From an uncultured Collinsella sp. (GTDB lineage: Bacteria > Actinomycetota > Coriobacteriia > Coriobacteriales > Coriobacteriaceae), in the NCBI GenBank assembly GCA_900541055.1, contig UQHZ01000009.1, positions 15,901-79,900 on the forward strand: a stretch of DNA of 64,000 nt, read 5' to 3'. Below are positions 18,895 through 27,200 of this stretch, piece by piece (position 1 is the stretch's first letter; each line of letters starts with the position of its first letter). The notes under the pieces were generated by a model. The model was given only the letters and a program-made list of their open reading frames with translations. It was not told the origin of the DNA and did no database searches. The translations under genes and the position numbers were made by a program.

Positions 18895-19914
18895 TTATAA
18901 AACGATACCGTCCATAGAGATGGCGACATTCTCGACCAGCCCGGCGCGCACGGCTTCGGCCGCCGCGAGCGTACCGTTTTTAACAGCCTCGACCGAGGTG
19001 GCACCATGGCCGATCAGGACCACGCCGCGCAGGCCCAAAAGAATCGCGCCGCCCTTGGCGTCGCCCGAAAGTTTGGCTTTAATCTCGCGCATCTGCTTTT
19101 TGATGAGCAGCGCGGCAATCTTGGTGCCGAGCGAAGACATAAAGACACCCTTGAGCTCCTGCAGTAAAAACTTGGCAGCGCCCTCGGTGGCCTTGAGCGC
19201 AATATTGCCCGACATACCATCGGCAACGACGACATCGAAGTTGCCTGAGGTGAGGTCGGTGCCCTCGCAGTTACCAACAAAGCCGGGAACGGCGGCCTTC
19301 ATAGCAGGGAAACAGGCCTTGGTAAAGTTAGAACCCTTCTCGTCCTCGGTGCCGTTGGCAAGCAGGCCCACGCGGGGATGCTCGATGCCCAGGACGACGC
19401 GGGCATAGGCGCTACCCATCTGAGCAAAACGCACCATGTCATCGACCTCGACATCGGGGTTGGCGCCCATATCGCACAGCACCGTCAGACCGCCGGCGCG
19501 ATTGGGCAGCGCATTGGTCAGACAGGGGCGCACCGGCTGCTTCTTGCCTTCGGCCTGATACCTAAACGGCGTCACGTAGGCGGTGGCAGCGGCGGTCATG
19601 GCGCCGGTGGAGCCGGCAGAGAAAAACGCGTCCGCGTTGCCCTTCTTAATGGCGCGGCAAGAAAGCACGATCGACGACTTACGCTTGGTCATCACGGCGC
19701 GAATGGGATCGTCATCCATGGCGATAACGTCAGGTGCCTCAAGGGCCTCAACACGTGCATGGGAAGCTGCAAAGGGATTGACGATTTCGGCGGGGCCAGC
19801 TGCCAAGACCTCGATATCGGGATCGGCGGCAAGCGCAGCCTCGATACCATCGAGAACAACCTGAGGTTTCTCGTCTCCGCCCACAACGTCTACACAAACG
19901 CGAACGTTACTCAT
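18895..19914 (-). CDS. plsX: Phosphate acyltransferase PlsX
   Basis: Converts acyl-ACP to acyl-phosphate, the first step of the PlsX/PlsY route to lysophosphatidate. The 339-residue protein shows the N-terminal VRVCVDVVGGDEKPQVVLDG, the central SSIVLSCRAIKKGNADAFFSAGSTGA and the C-terminal GAILLGLRGVVLIGHGATS of the family. Start at 19914 follows AAGGAGCTTGTAT; a TTG two codons earlier is ignored. It lies after rpmF (terminator between) and before acpP. Confidence 0.95.
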   Translation of the reverse strand: MSNVRVCVDVVGGDEKPQVVLDGIEAALAADPDIEVLAAGPAEIVNPFAASHARVEALEAPDVIAMDDDPIRAVMTKRKSSIVLSCRAIKKGNADAFFSAGSTGAMTAAATAYVTPFRYQAEGKKQPVRPCLTNALPNRAGGLTVLCDMGANPDVEVDDMVRFAQMGSAYARVVLGIEHPRVGLLANGTEDEKGSNFTKACFPAMKAAVPGFVGNCEGTDLTSGNFDVVVADGMSGNIALKATEGAAKFLLQELKGVFMSSLGTKIAALLIKKQMREIKAKLSGDAKGGAILLGLRGVVLIGHGATSVEAVKNGTLAAAEAVRAGLVENVAISMDGIVL

Positions 19915-19934
19915 ATACAAGCTCCTTATACAAA

Positions 19935-19961
19935 AATGGCCGACTCATTGAGCCGGCCATT
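19935..19961 (-). terminator. Terminator or attenuator between rpmF and plsX
   Basis: Stem AATGGCCG / CGGCCATT with an 11-base loop, followed on the minus strand by TTTTTGTATAAGG. It sits 40 bases beyond the rpmF stop and immediately before the plsX ribosome binding site, so plsX needs read-through or its own promoter. Confidence 0.7.
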
Positions 19962-20001
19962 GTGGTTCCATTTGGAACGGCATCGCATCCAGAGTATACC
20001 G

Positions 20002-20181
20002 TTACTCGGTAACGATAACCTCGCGGTCCTTGTAGAAACCGCAGCTGGGGCACACGTGGTGCGGAAGCTTAACAGCGCCGCAACGGGGGCACGTGGACTG
20101 AGCCGCAGACGAGATCTTCATGTTGGCGGAACGACGGGTGTGAGTGCGGATACGACCCTGCTTTTGTTTAGGTACGGGCAT
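20002..20181 (-). CDS. rpmF: 50S ribosomal protein L32
   Basis: A 59-residue large-subunit protein. It starts MPVPKQKQGRIRTHTRRS as L32 does and carries the zinc-ribbon CPRCG..HHVCPSCGFYKDR with four cysteines, i.e. the zinc-binding (C+) form. It follows yceD, the usual partner. The stop codon and the ATG at 20181 are unambiguous. Confidence 0.97.
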   Translation of the reverse strand: MPVPKQKQGRIRTHTRRSANMKISSAAQSTCPRCGAVKLPHHVCPSCGFYKDREVIVTE

Positions 20182-20245
20182 AGTGACCTTCCTTATGAAC
20201 TATCCAGTGTGGCGATTACGCGCAAGTACCGATACTACCACAGTT

Positions 20246-20800
20246 TTACTCATTAAGCTTGAGATTCTTCAATGCTGCAAATGGATTTTCCGTGGCAGCG
20301 GCCCATTCTGCCTCTGCCTGGGCGGCGCAATCGCATTGCTCGACGTTGAGATTGCAACCGCAAGTGGGGCACAGACCGCGGCAATCGGGCTTGCAGAGCA
20401 CCACAAACGGCGTGTCCATAATGACCGCGTCGTTGATGGGCTCACCCAGATCGACGATACGGTCCTCACCCAGGAGCTCGTAGCCGTCCTCGTAGGCCTC
20501 GGGATCCTCGGGCTCCTCATAGAGATAGAACTCCTCGATCTCGCCGGCGATATCAAACGAGGCGGGCTCCAGGCAACGGTCGCACTCGCCGGTAGCGTGC
20601 GCGCGGACCATACCCGTGAGCAAGACACCGGTGCCGGCATTGGTAAAGACAACGTCGTAGTCGATGCCGTCCTGAAGCTGGTACTCCTTCTCGCCCACCG
20701 TGTAGGTGGCGACATCGACCTTACCGGTCAGCGGATACGAATCTCCAGGAAACTCGAGCTGCTCGGAAAGATCGACGGTAACGCTCGGGAACTCAGCCAT
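20246..20800 (-). CDS. yceD: YceD/DUF177 family protein
   Basis: A 184-residue acidic DUF177 protein, a family commonly encoded just upstream of rpmF and linked to 23S rRNA/ribosome accumulation. ATGECDRCLEPASFDIAGEIEEFYLY is the DUF177 core with CxxC. The C-terminus adds CRGLCPTCGCNLNVEQCDC, four to five further cysteines likely to bind zinc. The ATG overlaps the stop of the upstream gene (TAATG at 20800), so translation is probably coupled. It ends 65 bases before the rpmF start. Confidence 0.85.
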   Translation of the reverse strand: MAEFPSVTVDLSEQLEFPGDSYPLTGKVDVATYTVGEKEYQLQDGIDYDVVFTNAGTGVLLTGMVRAHATGECDRCLEPASFDIAGEIEEFYLYEEPEDPEAYEDGYELLGEDRIVDLGEPINDAVIMDTPFVVLCKPDCRGLCPTCGCNLNVEQCDCAAQAEAEWAAATENPFAALKNLKLNE

Positions 20801-21297
20801 TACCACTGACCATTCTGTTGGGCGGCACCCTCGTTGAGCTGCTGACGGCAACGGGTAACGGTGCCGGTCAGGCTCTTGAGGTTCTCCTCCAGGTGCGTAA
20901 AGACCTGCTCTGCGTAGTCCTCGGCAGCATAACGCGTCTCGCGCTCGTACTGCTGGGCACGATCGCGGATGTCGTCGGCCTGCTGCTGCGCAAGGCGGAC
21001 GATCTCCTGCTCACCGGCAATGGTGAGGGCCTGCTGCTGAGCGTCGGCGATGATGGAATCGGCCTGAGCGGCGGCGGAAGCCATAAGCTCCTCGCGCTCC
21101 TTAAGGATACGGCGGGACTTCTGCCACTCCTCGGGATAGCTCATGCGGATCTCGTCGAGGATGTTGAAGAACACGTCGGCGTCGATGACCTTGAACTGAG
21201 CGTTCTTGCCGAAAGGCGGCTTGGCTTCCTCGATCAGCCCTTCGAGCTCATCGACCAAGCTGACGATCCTATCGCCAGGAAAAATCTCGCCCGGCAT
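20800..21297 (-). CDS. Coiled-coil protein, ATPase-subunit/DivIVA-like
   Basis: A 165-residue protein with no certain assignment. The N-terminal 45 residues (RIVSLVDELEGLIEEAKPPF..VIDADVFFNILDEIRMSYPEEW) resemble DivIVA-type or cell-division coiled-coil starters. Residues 50-150 are a long Gln/Ala/Glu-rich coiled coil (LAQQQADDIRDRAQQYERETR). The start is the ATG at 21297 after AAAGGAGACCGG. Its position between coaD and yceD, with a one-base stop/start overlap, shows it belongs to the operon. A role in cell-envelope growth is only a guess. Confidence 0.75.
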   Translation of the reverse strand: MPGEIFPGDRIVSLVDELEGLIEEAKPPFGKNAQFKVIDADVFFNILDEIRMSYPEEWQKSRRILKEREELMASAAAQADSIIADAQQQALTIAGEQEIVRLAQQQADDIRDRAQQYERETRYAAEDYAEQVFTHLEENLKSLTGTVTRCRQQLNEGAAQQNGQW

Positions 21298-21365
21298 CCG
21301 GTCTCCTTTCATAGGTAACATATCATCGTGCTAGTTTACCACATGCCACCAGGCAATAAAAAACG

Positions 21366-21863
21366 TCACGAAAAGCGATGTCTGAGCGCTTCAACCACGT
21401 TGGGTGGGACAAACGTCGATACATCGCTCCCAAGCGACGCAATCTGGCGTACCACCGAGCTCGAGATGTAACCGTACTGCGGAGCACTCATGACAAAGAT
21501 GGACTCCAGCTCGCTATCCAGGCGATAATTGAGGTCGGCCTGCTGCAGCTCGTACTCAAAGTCGGTCATAGCGCGCAGGCCCTTGACCACGGCCCCCGCC
21601 CCCTGCTCACGTGCGAAGTCGACCAAGAGGCCGGTAAAGGGCAGGACCTCGACGCCGTCGATATTACCGAGCGCCTCGCGGGCCAGCGCCACGCGCTCAT
21701 CGAGCATAAACGTGGTGCCCACACCGTTTTTACCCTGCGACTCTGCAACAGCGACGATCACGCTGGGAAAGATGCGGCGGGCGCGGCGGATCACATCGAT
21801 ATGGCCAAACGTGATGGGATCGAAGGTGCCCGGGACGATCACGCGATTGATGGTGTCATTCAT
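21366..21863 (-). CDS. coaD: Phosphopantetheine adenylyltransferase
   Basis: Fourth step of coenzyme A synthesis: 4'-phosphopantetheine plus ATP to dephospho-CoA. The 165-residue protein has the nucleotidyltransferase signature VIVPGTFDPITFGHIDVIRRA (T/HxGH) near the N-terminus and YISSSVVRQIASLG near the C-terminus. Start ATG at 21863 after CAGGAGGGCGCCC; it overlaps the rsmD end by 8 bases. The rsmD-coaD pair is conserved. Confidence 0.96.
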   Translation of the reverse strand: MNDTINRVIVPGTFDPITFGHIDVIRRARRIFPSVIVAVAESQGKNGVGTTFMLDERVALAREALGNIDGVEVLPFTGLLVDFAREQGAGAVVKGLRAMTDFEYELQQADLNYRLDSELESIFVMSAPQYGYISSSVVRQIASLGSDVSTFVPPNVVEALRHRFS

Positions 21864-22512
21864 GGGCGCCCTCCTGAAACGTCGTGGCATCGTTGTTGTC
21901 AGCATCGGTGCCGGCGCTATCGCCCTCACCGTCGTCATCGCCGACCCAACGAAGCAGGTCGACCGAGGTAATACCGTAGCGCTTCTCACGTACAGTCTCA
22001 AAGCCTGCCGGATGCGCGCCCGCATCGGCGGCGGCATGCTCAAACAGGGCGTAAGCGCCAGACGCAAGCATACCCTGCTGAGCCAGGTCCTGCAGCAGCT
22101 CCTCGACCGGCTCGGCACCAAAAGCATAGGGCGGGTCGAGCAGGACCAGATCAAAAGGGCCGCCCGGCACACGACCGCGCGAGGCACTCGCCAGCATGTC
22201 GCCCGTGACCACGCGCCAACGCGCGCGGTCACGGCAGAGCGACTCGATATTCTTGGTAATGAGCCGCGCGGTGTTGCGATCGATCTCAAACGTCGTGAGC
22301 GAGCGGGCCCCACGAGAGAGCATCTCGATACCTAGGGCACCGGAGCCACCAAAGGCGTCCAGCACACGGACCTCGTCCAAATCGAAATCGAATGCCGACA
22401 TGACCATAGATGCGCACGCCTCGCGCACGCGATCAGTCGTGGGGCGGGTGACATCGCGACCACGGGGCTCCTCGATCTTACGACCGCGCCATTCGCCGCC
22501 GATGATTCTCAT
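21856..22512 (-). CDS. rsmD: 16S rRNA (guanine-966-N2)-methyltransferase RsmD
   Basis: SAM-dependent methylation of 16S rRNA G966. The 218-residue protein has the RsmD start MRIIGGEWRGRKI, the SAM motif VLDAFGGSGALGIEMLSRGA and the catalytic FDLVLLDPPYAF (DPPY). An acidic C-terminal tail of about 25 residues (GDDDGEGDSAG..) is extra. The ATG overlaps the recG stop by four bases (ATGA). Confidence 0.95.
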   Translation of the reverse strand: MRIIGGEWRGRKIEEPRGRDVTRPTTDRVREACASMVMSAFDFDLDEVRVLDAFGGSGALGIEMLSRGARSLTTFEIDRNTARLITKNIESLCRDRARWRVVTGDMLASASRGRVPGGPFDLVLLDPPYAFGAEPVEELLQDLAQQGMLASGAYALFEHAAADAGAHPAGFETVREKRYGITSVDLLRWVGDDDGEGDSAGTDADNNDATTFQEGAHE

Positions 22513-24686
22513 CCTCCGCTGACCTCCTTAAAAATGTGTCGATATCGCATGGCGACCGCATCGCGCAGGGGGCGCGTCGCCACGGAGTCAAGGGTGCAAG
22601 CATACCGCAAGAGCTCGACCGCGTCCAAATGGGCCCACTCGATTAGTTCCTCGTCGGCATCCAGGTCGACAAAGCGCAGGGTCACACCGCCATGCTGACG
22701 GTAGCCCAGGATTTCGCCCTCGTGACGCAGACGCAGGTCCATCTGGGCGAGCGTAAAGCCATCCGCGGTTTTTTCGAGCGATCGCAGGCGATCTTGTGCC
22801 GCCGAGGCGCCGCCATTGCCCTTGGAGTGCGTCATGACCAGGCACGTGCCCGACACGCTGCCGCGGCCCACGCGACCGCGTAGCTGATGCAGCGCCGCCA
22901 AGCCAAACCGCTCACCATTCTCGATGACCATGACGGTGGCGTTGGGCACGTCGACGCCCACCTCGACCACCGTAGTCGAGACGAGCACGTCAATCTCGCC
23001 ACGCTTAAAGGCATCGATAACCTGGTCCTTCTCCCCCGCTGGCATACGGCCGTGAAGGCGTTCGATGGCAAGACCCGGCAACGCCAGACGCAGGCGATCG
23101 AGCTCGGTCGCCGTATCGTGCAGCGGCACAGGCACGGTCACGCGGCCCTCGTCGTCGCGGGCGATACCGGGCACGTCTTCAAGCTCATCGGCCGAGTCAC
23201 TCGGCTCCACGAGCGGGCAAATCACGTAGGCCTGCTGACCCTTTTCATGCGCCTCGCGGATGGCTCCATAGGCGAGGTCACGGCTCGACTCGGTGAGTAC
23301 GCTTGTCGTCACGCCAGCGCCAGGGACGGGCCGATGGCGGATGATGCTCGTGTCCAGATCGCCGTAGACCGAAAGCGCCAGCGTACGCGGGATGGGCGTT
23401 GCCGTCATAACGAGCAGATCGGCACCGGGGCCCTTCGCGCGCAGGGCGTTGCGTTGGCCGACGCCAAACCGGTGCTGCTCGTCGATGACGACAAGCGACA
23501 GATGATTGAACGCAACGTTATCCGAAAGCATCGCGTGGGTTCCAAAGAGGACGTCGAGCTCGCCCGATTCAAGCTGGGCATGGATCTGCTCGCGCTCTGA
23601 GGCCGGCGTGGCACCCGTCAGAAGCGCCCAGGACATGCCCGCCTGCGAGAGCAGAGGGCCGGTCTTATCGGCATATTGGCGCGCCAACACGCCCGTGGGC
23701 GCCATAACGCAGGCCTGCGTACCGCTATCGGCAGCCACAGCCAGAGCGCAGGCGGCAACGGCGGTCTTACCGGTACCGACATCGCCCAGCAGCAGGCGGT
23801 TCATCACGCGCCCACCATCGCACATATCGCGCAGGATATCTTGGAACGCGGTCTCCTGCTCGTCGCTCAGCGAAAACGGCAGGGCTTGCTTAAGCGCGGC
23901 CAGGTGCTCGCCCGCGGTGTGGGCATAGGGAACCACATCGACCAGGCCGCCGTCGTTGCGCAGGCGCAGCGCCAGCTGCAGGTAGAGGCACTCCTCGTAG
24001 GCCAGGCGACGACGCGCGATGTCGCGCTCTGCCATACTCGATGGAAAATGGATTGAACGCAGCGCGCGGGCATTGCTCATCAGGCTGCGCTTAACGCGCA
24101 GCGGTGCCGGAATGGGATCAAAGGGATTGCCGACGACCTCGATCGCGCCGCTTACGATGCGGCGCATCCACGCCTGGCTCACGCCGTCACTCACGTAATG
24201 GACCGGCAGGATAGTGCCCGCGGCACGCCCTTCCTCGAGCTTTTCAAAGTGCGGCGAGGCCATCTGCTTAAAACCGTAGGCAAACTCAACCTTGCCCATC
24301 ACGGCCAGGCGGTCGCCCTGCTTAAGCTGCTGGGCAATCCAGGGCTGGCGGAAAAAGGCGACCTGCAGCACGCCCGTCTCGTCAACGAGTGAGACCTCAG
24401 TCACCTGCATGCGCGGACGCGGCTGCTTTTGGACGATACGGTCGACCGTGGCGATGATGGTGCACACGGTACCGATGGGCGCCATCTCGATAGACCAAGA
24501 ACGGGTAAAGTCGAGGTATCGATGAGGGATATGGAGAAGGAGGTCCCCCACCGTCTGAATTCCCAGACGGCGAAGGGCCTCCTCACGTTTACCCGAAACA
24601 TATTTGAGCCGCGCGATATCCTCGTCGAGCGCATTGCTCTGGGCAAAGCGCTCCGAGACGCGCGGCACGGAGCACAGCTCGGACAT
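22509..24686 (-). CDS. recG: ATP-dependent DNA helicase RecG
   Basis: Remodels stalled replication forks and Holliday junctions. The 725-residue chain has an N-terminal wedge/OB part (YVSGKREEALRRLGIQTVGDLLLHIPHRYLD), Walker A LLGDVGTGKTAVA (about 300), the DEQH box VVIDEQHRFGVGQR, and helicase motifs ATPIPRTLA, VVEVGVDVPNATVMVI and QLRGRVGRG. Length is a little above the usual 670-700. It starts 10 bases after the fakA stop and overlaps rsmD. Confidence 0.97.
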   Translation of the reverse strand: MSELCSVPRVSERFAQSNALDEDIARLKYVSGKREEALRRLGIQTVGDLLLHIPHRYLDFTRSWSIEMAPIGTVCTIIATVDRIVQKQPRPRMQVTEVSLVDETGVLQVAFFRQPWIAQQLKQGDRLAVMGKVEFAYGFKQMASPHFEKLEEGRAAGTILPVHYVSDGVSQAWMRRIVSGAIEVVGNPFDPIPAPLRVKRSLMSNARALRSIHFPSSMAERDIARRRLAYEECLYLQLALRLRNDGGLVDVVPYAHTAGEHLAALKQALPFSLSDEQETAFQDILRDMCDGGRVMNRLLLGDVGTGKTAVAACALAVAADSGTQACVMAPTGVLARQYADKTGPLLSQAGMSWALLTGATPASEREQIHAQLESGELDVLFGTHAMLSDNVAFNHLSLVVIDEQHRFGVGQRNALRAKGPGADLLVMTATPIPRTLALSVYGDLDTSIIRHRPVPGAGVTTSVLTESSRDLAYGAIREAHEKGQQAYVICPLVEPSDSADELEDVPGIARDDEGRVTVPVPLHDTATELDRLRLALPGLAIERLHGRMPAGEKDQVIDAFKRGEIDVLVSTTVVEVGVDVPNATVMVIENGERFGLAALHQLRGRVGRGSVSGTCLVMTHSKGNGGASAAQDRLRSLEKTADGFTLAQMDLRLRHEGEILGYRQHGGVTLRFVDLDADEELIEWAHLDAVELLRYACTLDSVATRPLRDAVAMRYRHIFKEVSGG

Positions 24687-24696
24687 GGGCAGTTGC

Positions 24697-26358
24697 CTAC
24701 TCGATCGAGAAGATCACGGGATAGAGCGGCTGCTCGCCACGATGGGCGTCGATCTCCAGATCGGGCTGAGCCTCCTCGATGGCGTCGACGATCTCCTGGA
24801 AGGCCTCATCGGACAGCTCCTCACCGGCCAGAATCGTCAGCGCGTCGCCCTCCTCTTCCTCCTGCATGCGGTTGATGCAGTCGAGCGTAACCTGCTTCAC
24901 GTCGGAGCCGACCACGTCGATGGAGCCGGCGATGATACCCATGACGTCACCGGAATGAATCGGCGAGCCATCAGATGCGCTGGAGTCGCGCACGGCGCGG
25001 GTGACCTCGCCATCGCGAACCTCGCTGATGGCGTCGACCATGGCGGCGACGGCGTCCTCTAGCTCGGAATCGGGCAGGACCGCGAACAGCGCGGAGAACG
25101 CCTGCGGAACGGTCTTGGTGGGAACAACGGCAACCTTCTTGTCCGTGCAGGCAGAAGCGGCAGCCTCGGCAGCCATGCGGATGTTGCCGTTATTGGGCAG
25201 GACGATGACCGAGGTCGCGTTGACCTGGTCCACCGCGCCCAGCAGGTCGGCGGTCGAGGGATTCATAGTCTGGCCACCGGAGACGACCACGTCGACGCCA
25301 AGGGACTTGAGGATGTCAGCCTCGCCGGAACCGGCGGCAACGGCGACAAAGCCCAGCGCCTTGGCGGGCTCGGCGGCCTTTTCCTGATCCTCGTGGATCT
25401 TGGCGGTACGGTCGTGGGCCTCCATCTCCATGTTGTGGATAAAGACCTCATAGATCTGACCGAGCTGCAGCATGTGCTCGAGCACCAGGTTGGGGGTGTT
25501 GGAGTGCACATGGATCTTGTAGTCGGGATAGGCGCCCACGAGCAGCTCGCAGTCGCCCATGGAACCCAGGAACTTAAGGCACTCGTCCTCGTCAAACGGG
25601 GCGTCGGCCTTAAACAGGAACTCGTTGCAGTAACGGAACTCCGATCCCTCCCAGTCGTCGTTGGCCTCGATCTCAACGCGACCGAGGGCCGCATCGCGGG
25701 CAGAGCCGGCGGAATCAAACGTAGCGGAGAAATCCTCGACCACGGTGCTGCGACCAAGAGCGGCAGCCACAAAGTTCTCGAGGAAGATGGCAAAGCCAAA
25801 GGCGCCGGAGTCGACCACGCCGTTCTCCTTCAAAACGGGCAGCAGGTCGGGCGTGCGGGCGACGGACTGATACGCCTCGACGACAATGGCGTCGAGCGCG
25901 TCCTCGGCCGAGAACTTCTTCTTCTCGCACTCGTCGGCCTTGGTCGAGACATCGCGCAGCACCGTGAGGATCGTGCCCTCGATGGGCTTGCGGACGGCCT
26001 GGAAAGCGACCTTGACGGCACGACGGAACGCATAGGCGATATTGGCGGACGTGAGGGGCTCGTCGGCAGAGATAAGGCCCTCGGCCACGCCGCGCAGAAT
26101 CTGCGACGTGATAACGCCAGAGTTACCGCGGGCACCCATCAGGGAGCCGTGGGTGATGGCGCCGGCGATGGCTTCCATGTCGGCGTCGGCAGGAAGGGCG
26201 GAGAGCTCCTTAGTCACCGAGGCAAGCGTGAGCGACATGTTGGTACCGGTGTCGCCGTCGGGTACGGGGAAGACGTTGAGCTTGTTGATCTCCTCGGCCT
26301 TGTCGGAAACGGCAGCCGCAGCGATCGGAAAACAGGTGCGAATGGTCTTTGCAATCAT
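24697..26358 (-). CDS. fakA: Fatty acid kinase catalytic subunit FakA (DAK2/DhaL-like)
   Basis: Phosphorylates fatty acids presented by FakB (DegV) proteins for use by PlsX/PlsY. The 553-residue protein opens with a DhaL-type kinase domain carrying NVFPVPDGDTGTNMSLTL and GSLMGARGNSGVITSQ. A middle and C-terminal FakA-specific region follows, including IVLPNNGNIRMAAEAA and VVPTKTVPQAFSAL. It sits 27 bases after an asp23-like gene and before recG, the usual order. The plsX and acpP genes further along the same cluster make a consistent lipid module. Confidence 0.92.
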   Translation of the reverse strand: MIAKTIRTCFPIAAAAVSDKAEEINKLNVFPVPDGDTGTNMSLTLASVTKELSALPADADMEAIAGAITHGSLMGARGNSGVITSQILRGVAEGLISADEPLTSANIAYAFRRAVKVAFQAVRKPIEGTILTVLRDVSTKADECEKKKFSAEDALDAIVVEAYQSVARTPDLLPVLKENGVVDSGAFGFAIFLENFVAAALGRSTVVEDFSATFDSAGSARDAALGRVEIEANDDWEGSEFRYCNEFLFKADAPFDEDECLKFLGSMGDCELLVGAYPDYKIHVHSNTPNLVLEHMLQLGQIYEVFIHNMEMEAHDRTAKIHEDQEKAAEPAKALGFVAVAAGSGEADILKSLGVDVVVSGGQTMNPSTADLLGAVDQVNATSVIVLPNNGNIRMAAEAAASACTDKKVAVVPTKTVPQAFSALFAVLPDSELEDAVAAMVDAISEVRDGEVTRAVRDSSASDGSPIHSGDVMGIIAGSIDVVGSDVKQVTLDCINRMQEEEEGDALTILAGEELSDEAFQEIVDAIEEAQPDLEIDAHRGEQPLYPVIFSIE

Positions 26359-26385
26359 GGGTATTTGAATCTCCGTTTTCGGATG

Positions 26386-26742
26386 CTAGTTCAGACGGCT
26401 CTTGAGCGCGTCGATATGGATGCCGATCTTAAGGCTGGCGGGATCGATCTGGGCGATCTCCTGCAGAGTGAAGGCAACGGAGCTCGAAAGATTGTGGCAG
26501 ACGGACTTCATGTTGACGCCGTTCTCGAGCACGACGTGAAGATCGACCGTAAGGCCGTTCTCGTCGGCGGAGACAAGCACGCCCTTGCGGAGGCGCTGAC
26601 CGGCAAGCAGGCGCACGCTCTCGGCGCCCTGGAGCTGCTCAGCCATACCGACAACGCCATAGCACGTCATCGCGGCATAACCGGCAATATCGGCAATAAC
26701 GTCGTTCGAGACGCTCAGGCTGCCGTTAATGGTCTCAGACAC
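26386..26742 (-). CDS. Asp23/Gls24 family envelope-stress protein
   Basis: A 118-residue small Asp23/Gls24 (DUF322) protein typical of the gene just before fakA. The family core is readable: SVSNDVIADIAGYAAMTCYGVVGMA, then GVLVSADENGLTVDLHVVLENGVNM and the C-terminal helix. The start is the GTG at 26742 after AAGGAGATTCTT; the open frame upstream of it lacks a ribosome binding site. A role in envelope homeostasis is family-based. Confidence 0.85.
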   Translation of the reverse strand: MSETINGSLSVSNDVIADIAGYAAMTCYGVVGMAEQLQGAESVRLLAGQRLRKGVLVSADENGLTVDLHVVLENGVNMKSVCHNLSSSVAFTLQEIAQIDPASLKIGIHIDALKSRLN

Positions 26743-26903
26743 AAGAATCTCCTTTTCTTGGTGCTCGCGGCACCATGTCGTGGGAGCAATCATTGCATTA
26801 TTCTACAACGACCGCGCCATGTTGAGGTGGCGGGCCTCGGGATTACATCCTCGACACGAAATGTTGATACGGTAACGTTCGCGAACGGCGATCGCGGCAT
26901 GAA

Positions 26904-26931
26904 AAAACCCGCCGCATAAGCGACGGGTTTT
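26904..26931 (-). terminator. Terminator after tRNA-Asn
   Basis: Stem AAAACCCGTCGC / GCGGCGGGTTTT with a 4-base loop (minus strand), ending in six T and located 6 bases beyond the tRNA CCA end. Confidence 0.85.
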
Positions 26932-26937
26932 ACAACC

Positions 26938-27012
26938 TGGCTCCCCGGGTAGGACTCGAACCTACAACAGCGCGGTTAACAGCCGCGTGCTCTACCATTG
27001 AGCTACCGAGGA
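26938..27012 (-). tRNA. tRNA-Asn (anticodon GTT)
   Basis: 75-base cloverleaf with the CCA end encoded. Acceptor arm TCCTCGG pairs with CCGGGGA. The D arm is GCTC..GAGC, the anticodon stem-loop CGCGGCTGTTAACCGCG gives GTT in the loop, and the T arm is GTAGG-TTCGAGT-CCTAC. The discriminator base is G, as expected for tRNA-Asn. Confidence 0.97.
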
Positions 27013-27042
27013 ATAGGTGCGTGCTCTCAAGCAACGAAGTTT

Positions 27043-27070
27043 ATTATACGGACGAATCAGCTCAGGGCAA
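27043..27070 (-). promoter_or_regulatory. Promoter of tRNA-Asn
   Basis: On the minus strand TTGCCC (27070-27065) and a perfect TATAAT (27048-27043) are 16 bases apart, 30 bases before the tRNA 5' end. This is one of the best sigma-70-type promoters in the window. Confidence 0.8.
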
Positions 27071-27102
27071 GAACTTTTTTAAGAAATTTTCCGACCTAAT
27101 CA

Positions 27103-27146
27103 TTGGGGACGTTCTTAAACGACTAGTCATTCAAGAACGTCCCCAA
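27103..27146. repeat. Inverted repeat with GGGGACG core
   Basis: Perfect 14-base arms TTGGGGACGTTCTT (27103-27116) and AAGAACGTCCCCAA (27133-27146) with a 16-base spacer containing the palindrome GACTAGTC. It lies between the rpoD terminator and the tRNA-Asn promoter. The core is related to the palindrome at 6901-6928 and more loosely to GGGACGGGG elements near 44 kb, suggesting a dispersed REP-like family. Confidence 0.75.
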
Positions 27147-27159
27147 CGACTACATGAAA

Positions 27160-27189
27160 GCGCCCCCAAGCGAATGTGCTTGAGGGCGC
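27160..27189 (-). terminator. Terminator of rpoD and its operon
   Basis: Stem GCGCCCTCAAGC / GCTTGGGGGCGC (minus strand) with a short loop, followed by TTTCATG, 11 bases beyond the rpoD stop. Confidence 0.75.
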
Positions 27190-27200
27190 CTCTTGCTTGA

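Noticed and set aside
21864..22313. Longer coaD starting inside rsmD
   Set aside because: The added residues are an out-of-frame reading of rsmD. The ATG at 21863 follows CAGGAGG and directly precedes the CoaD signature.
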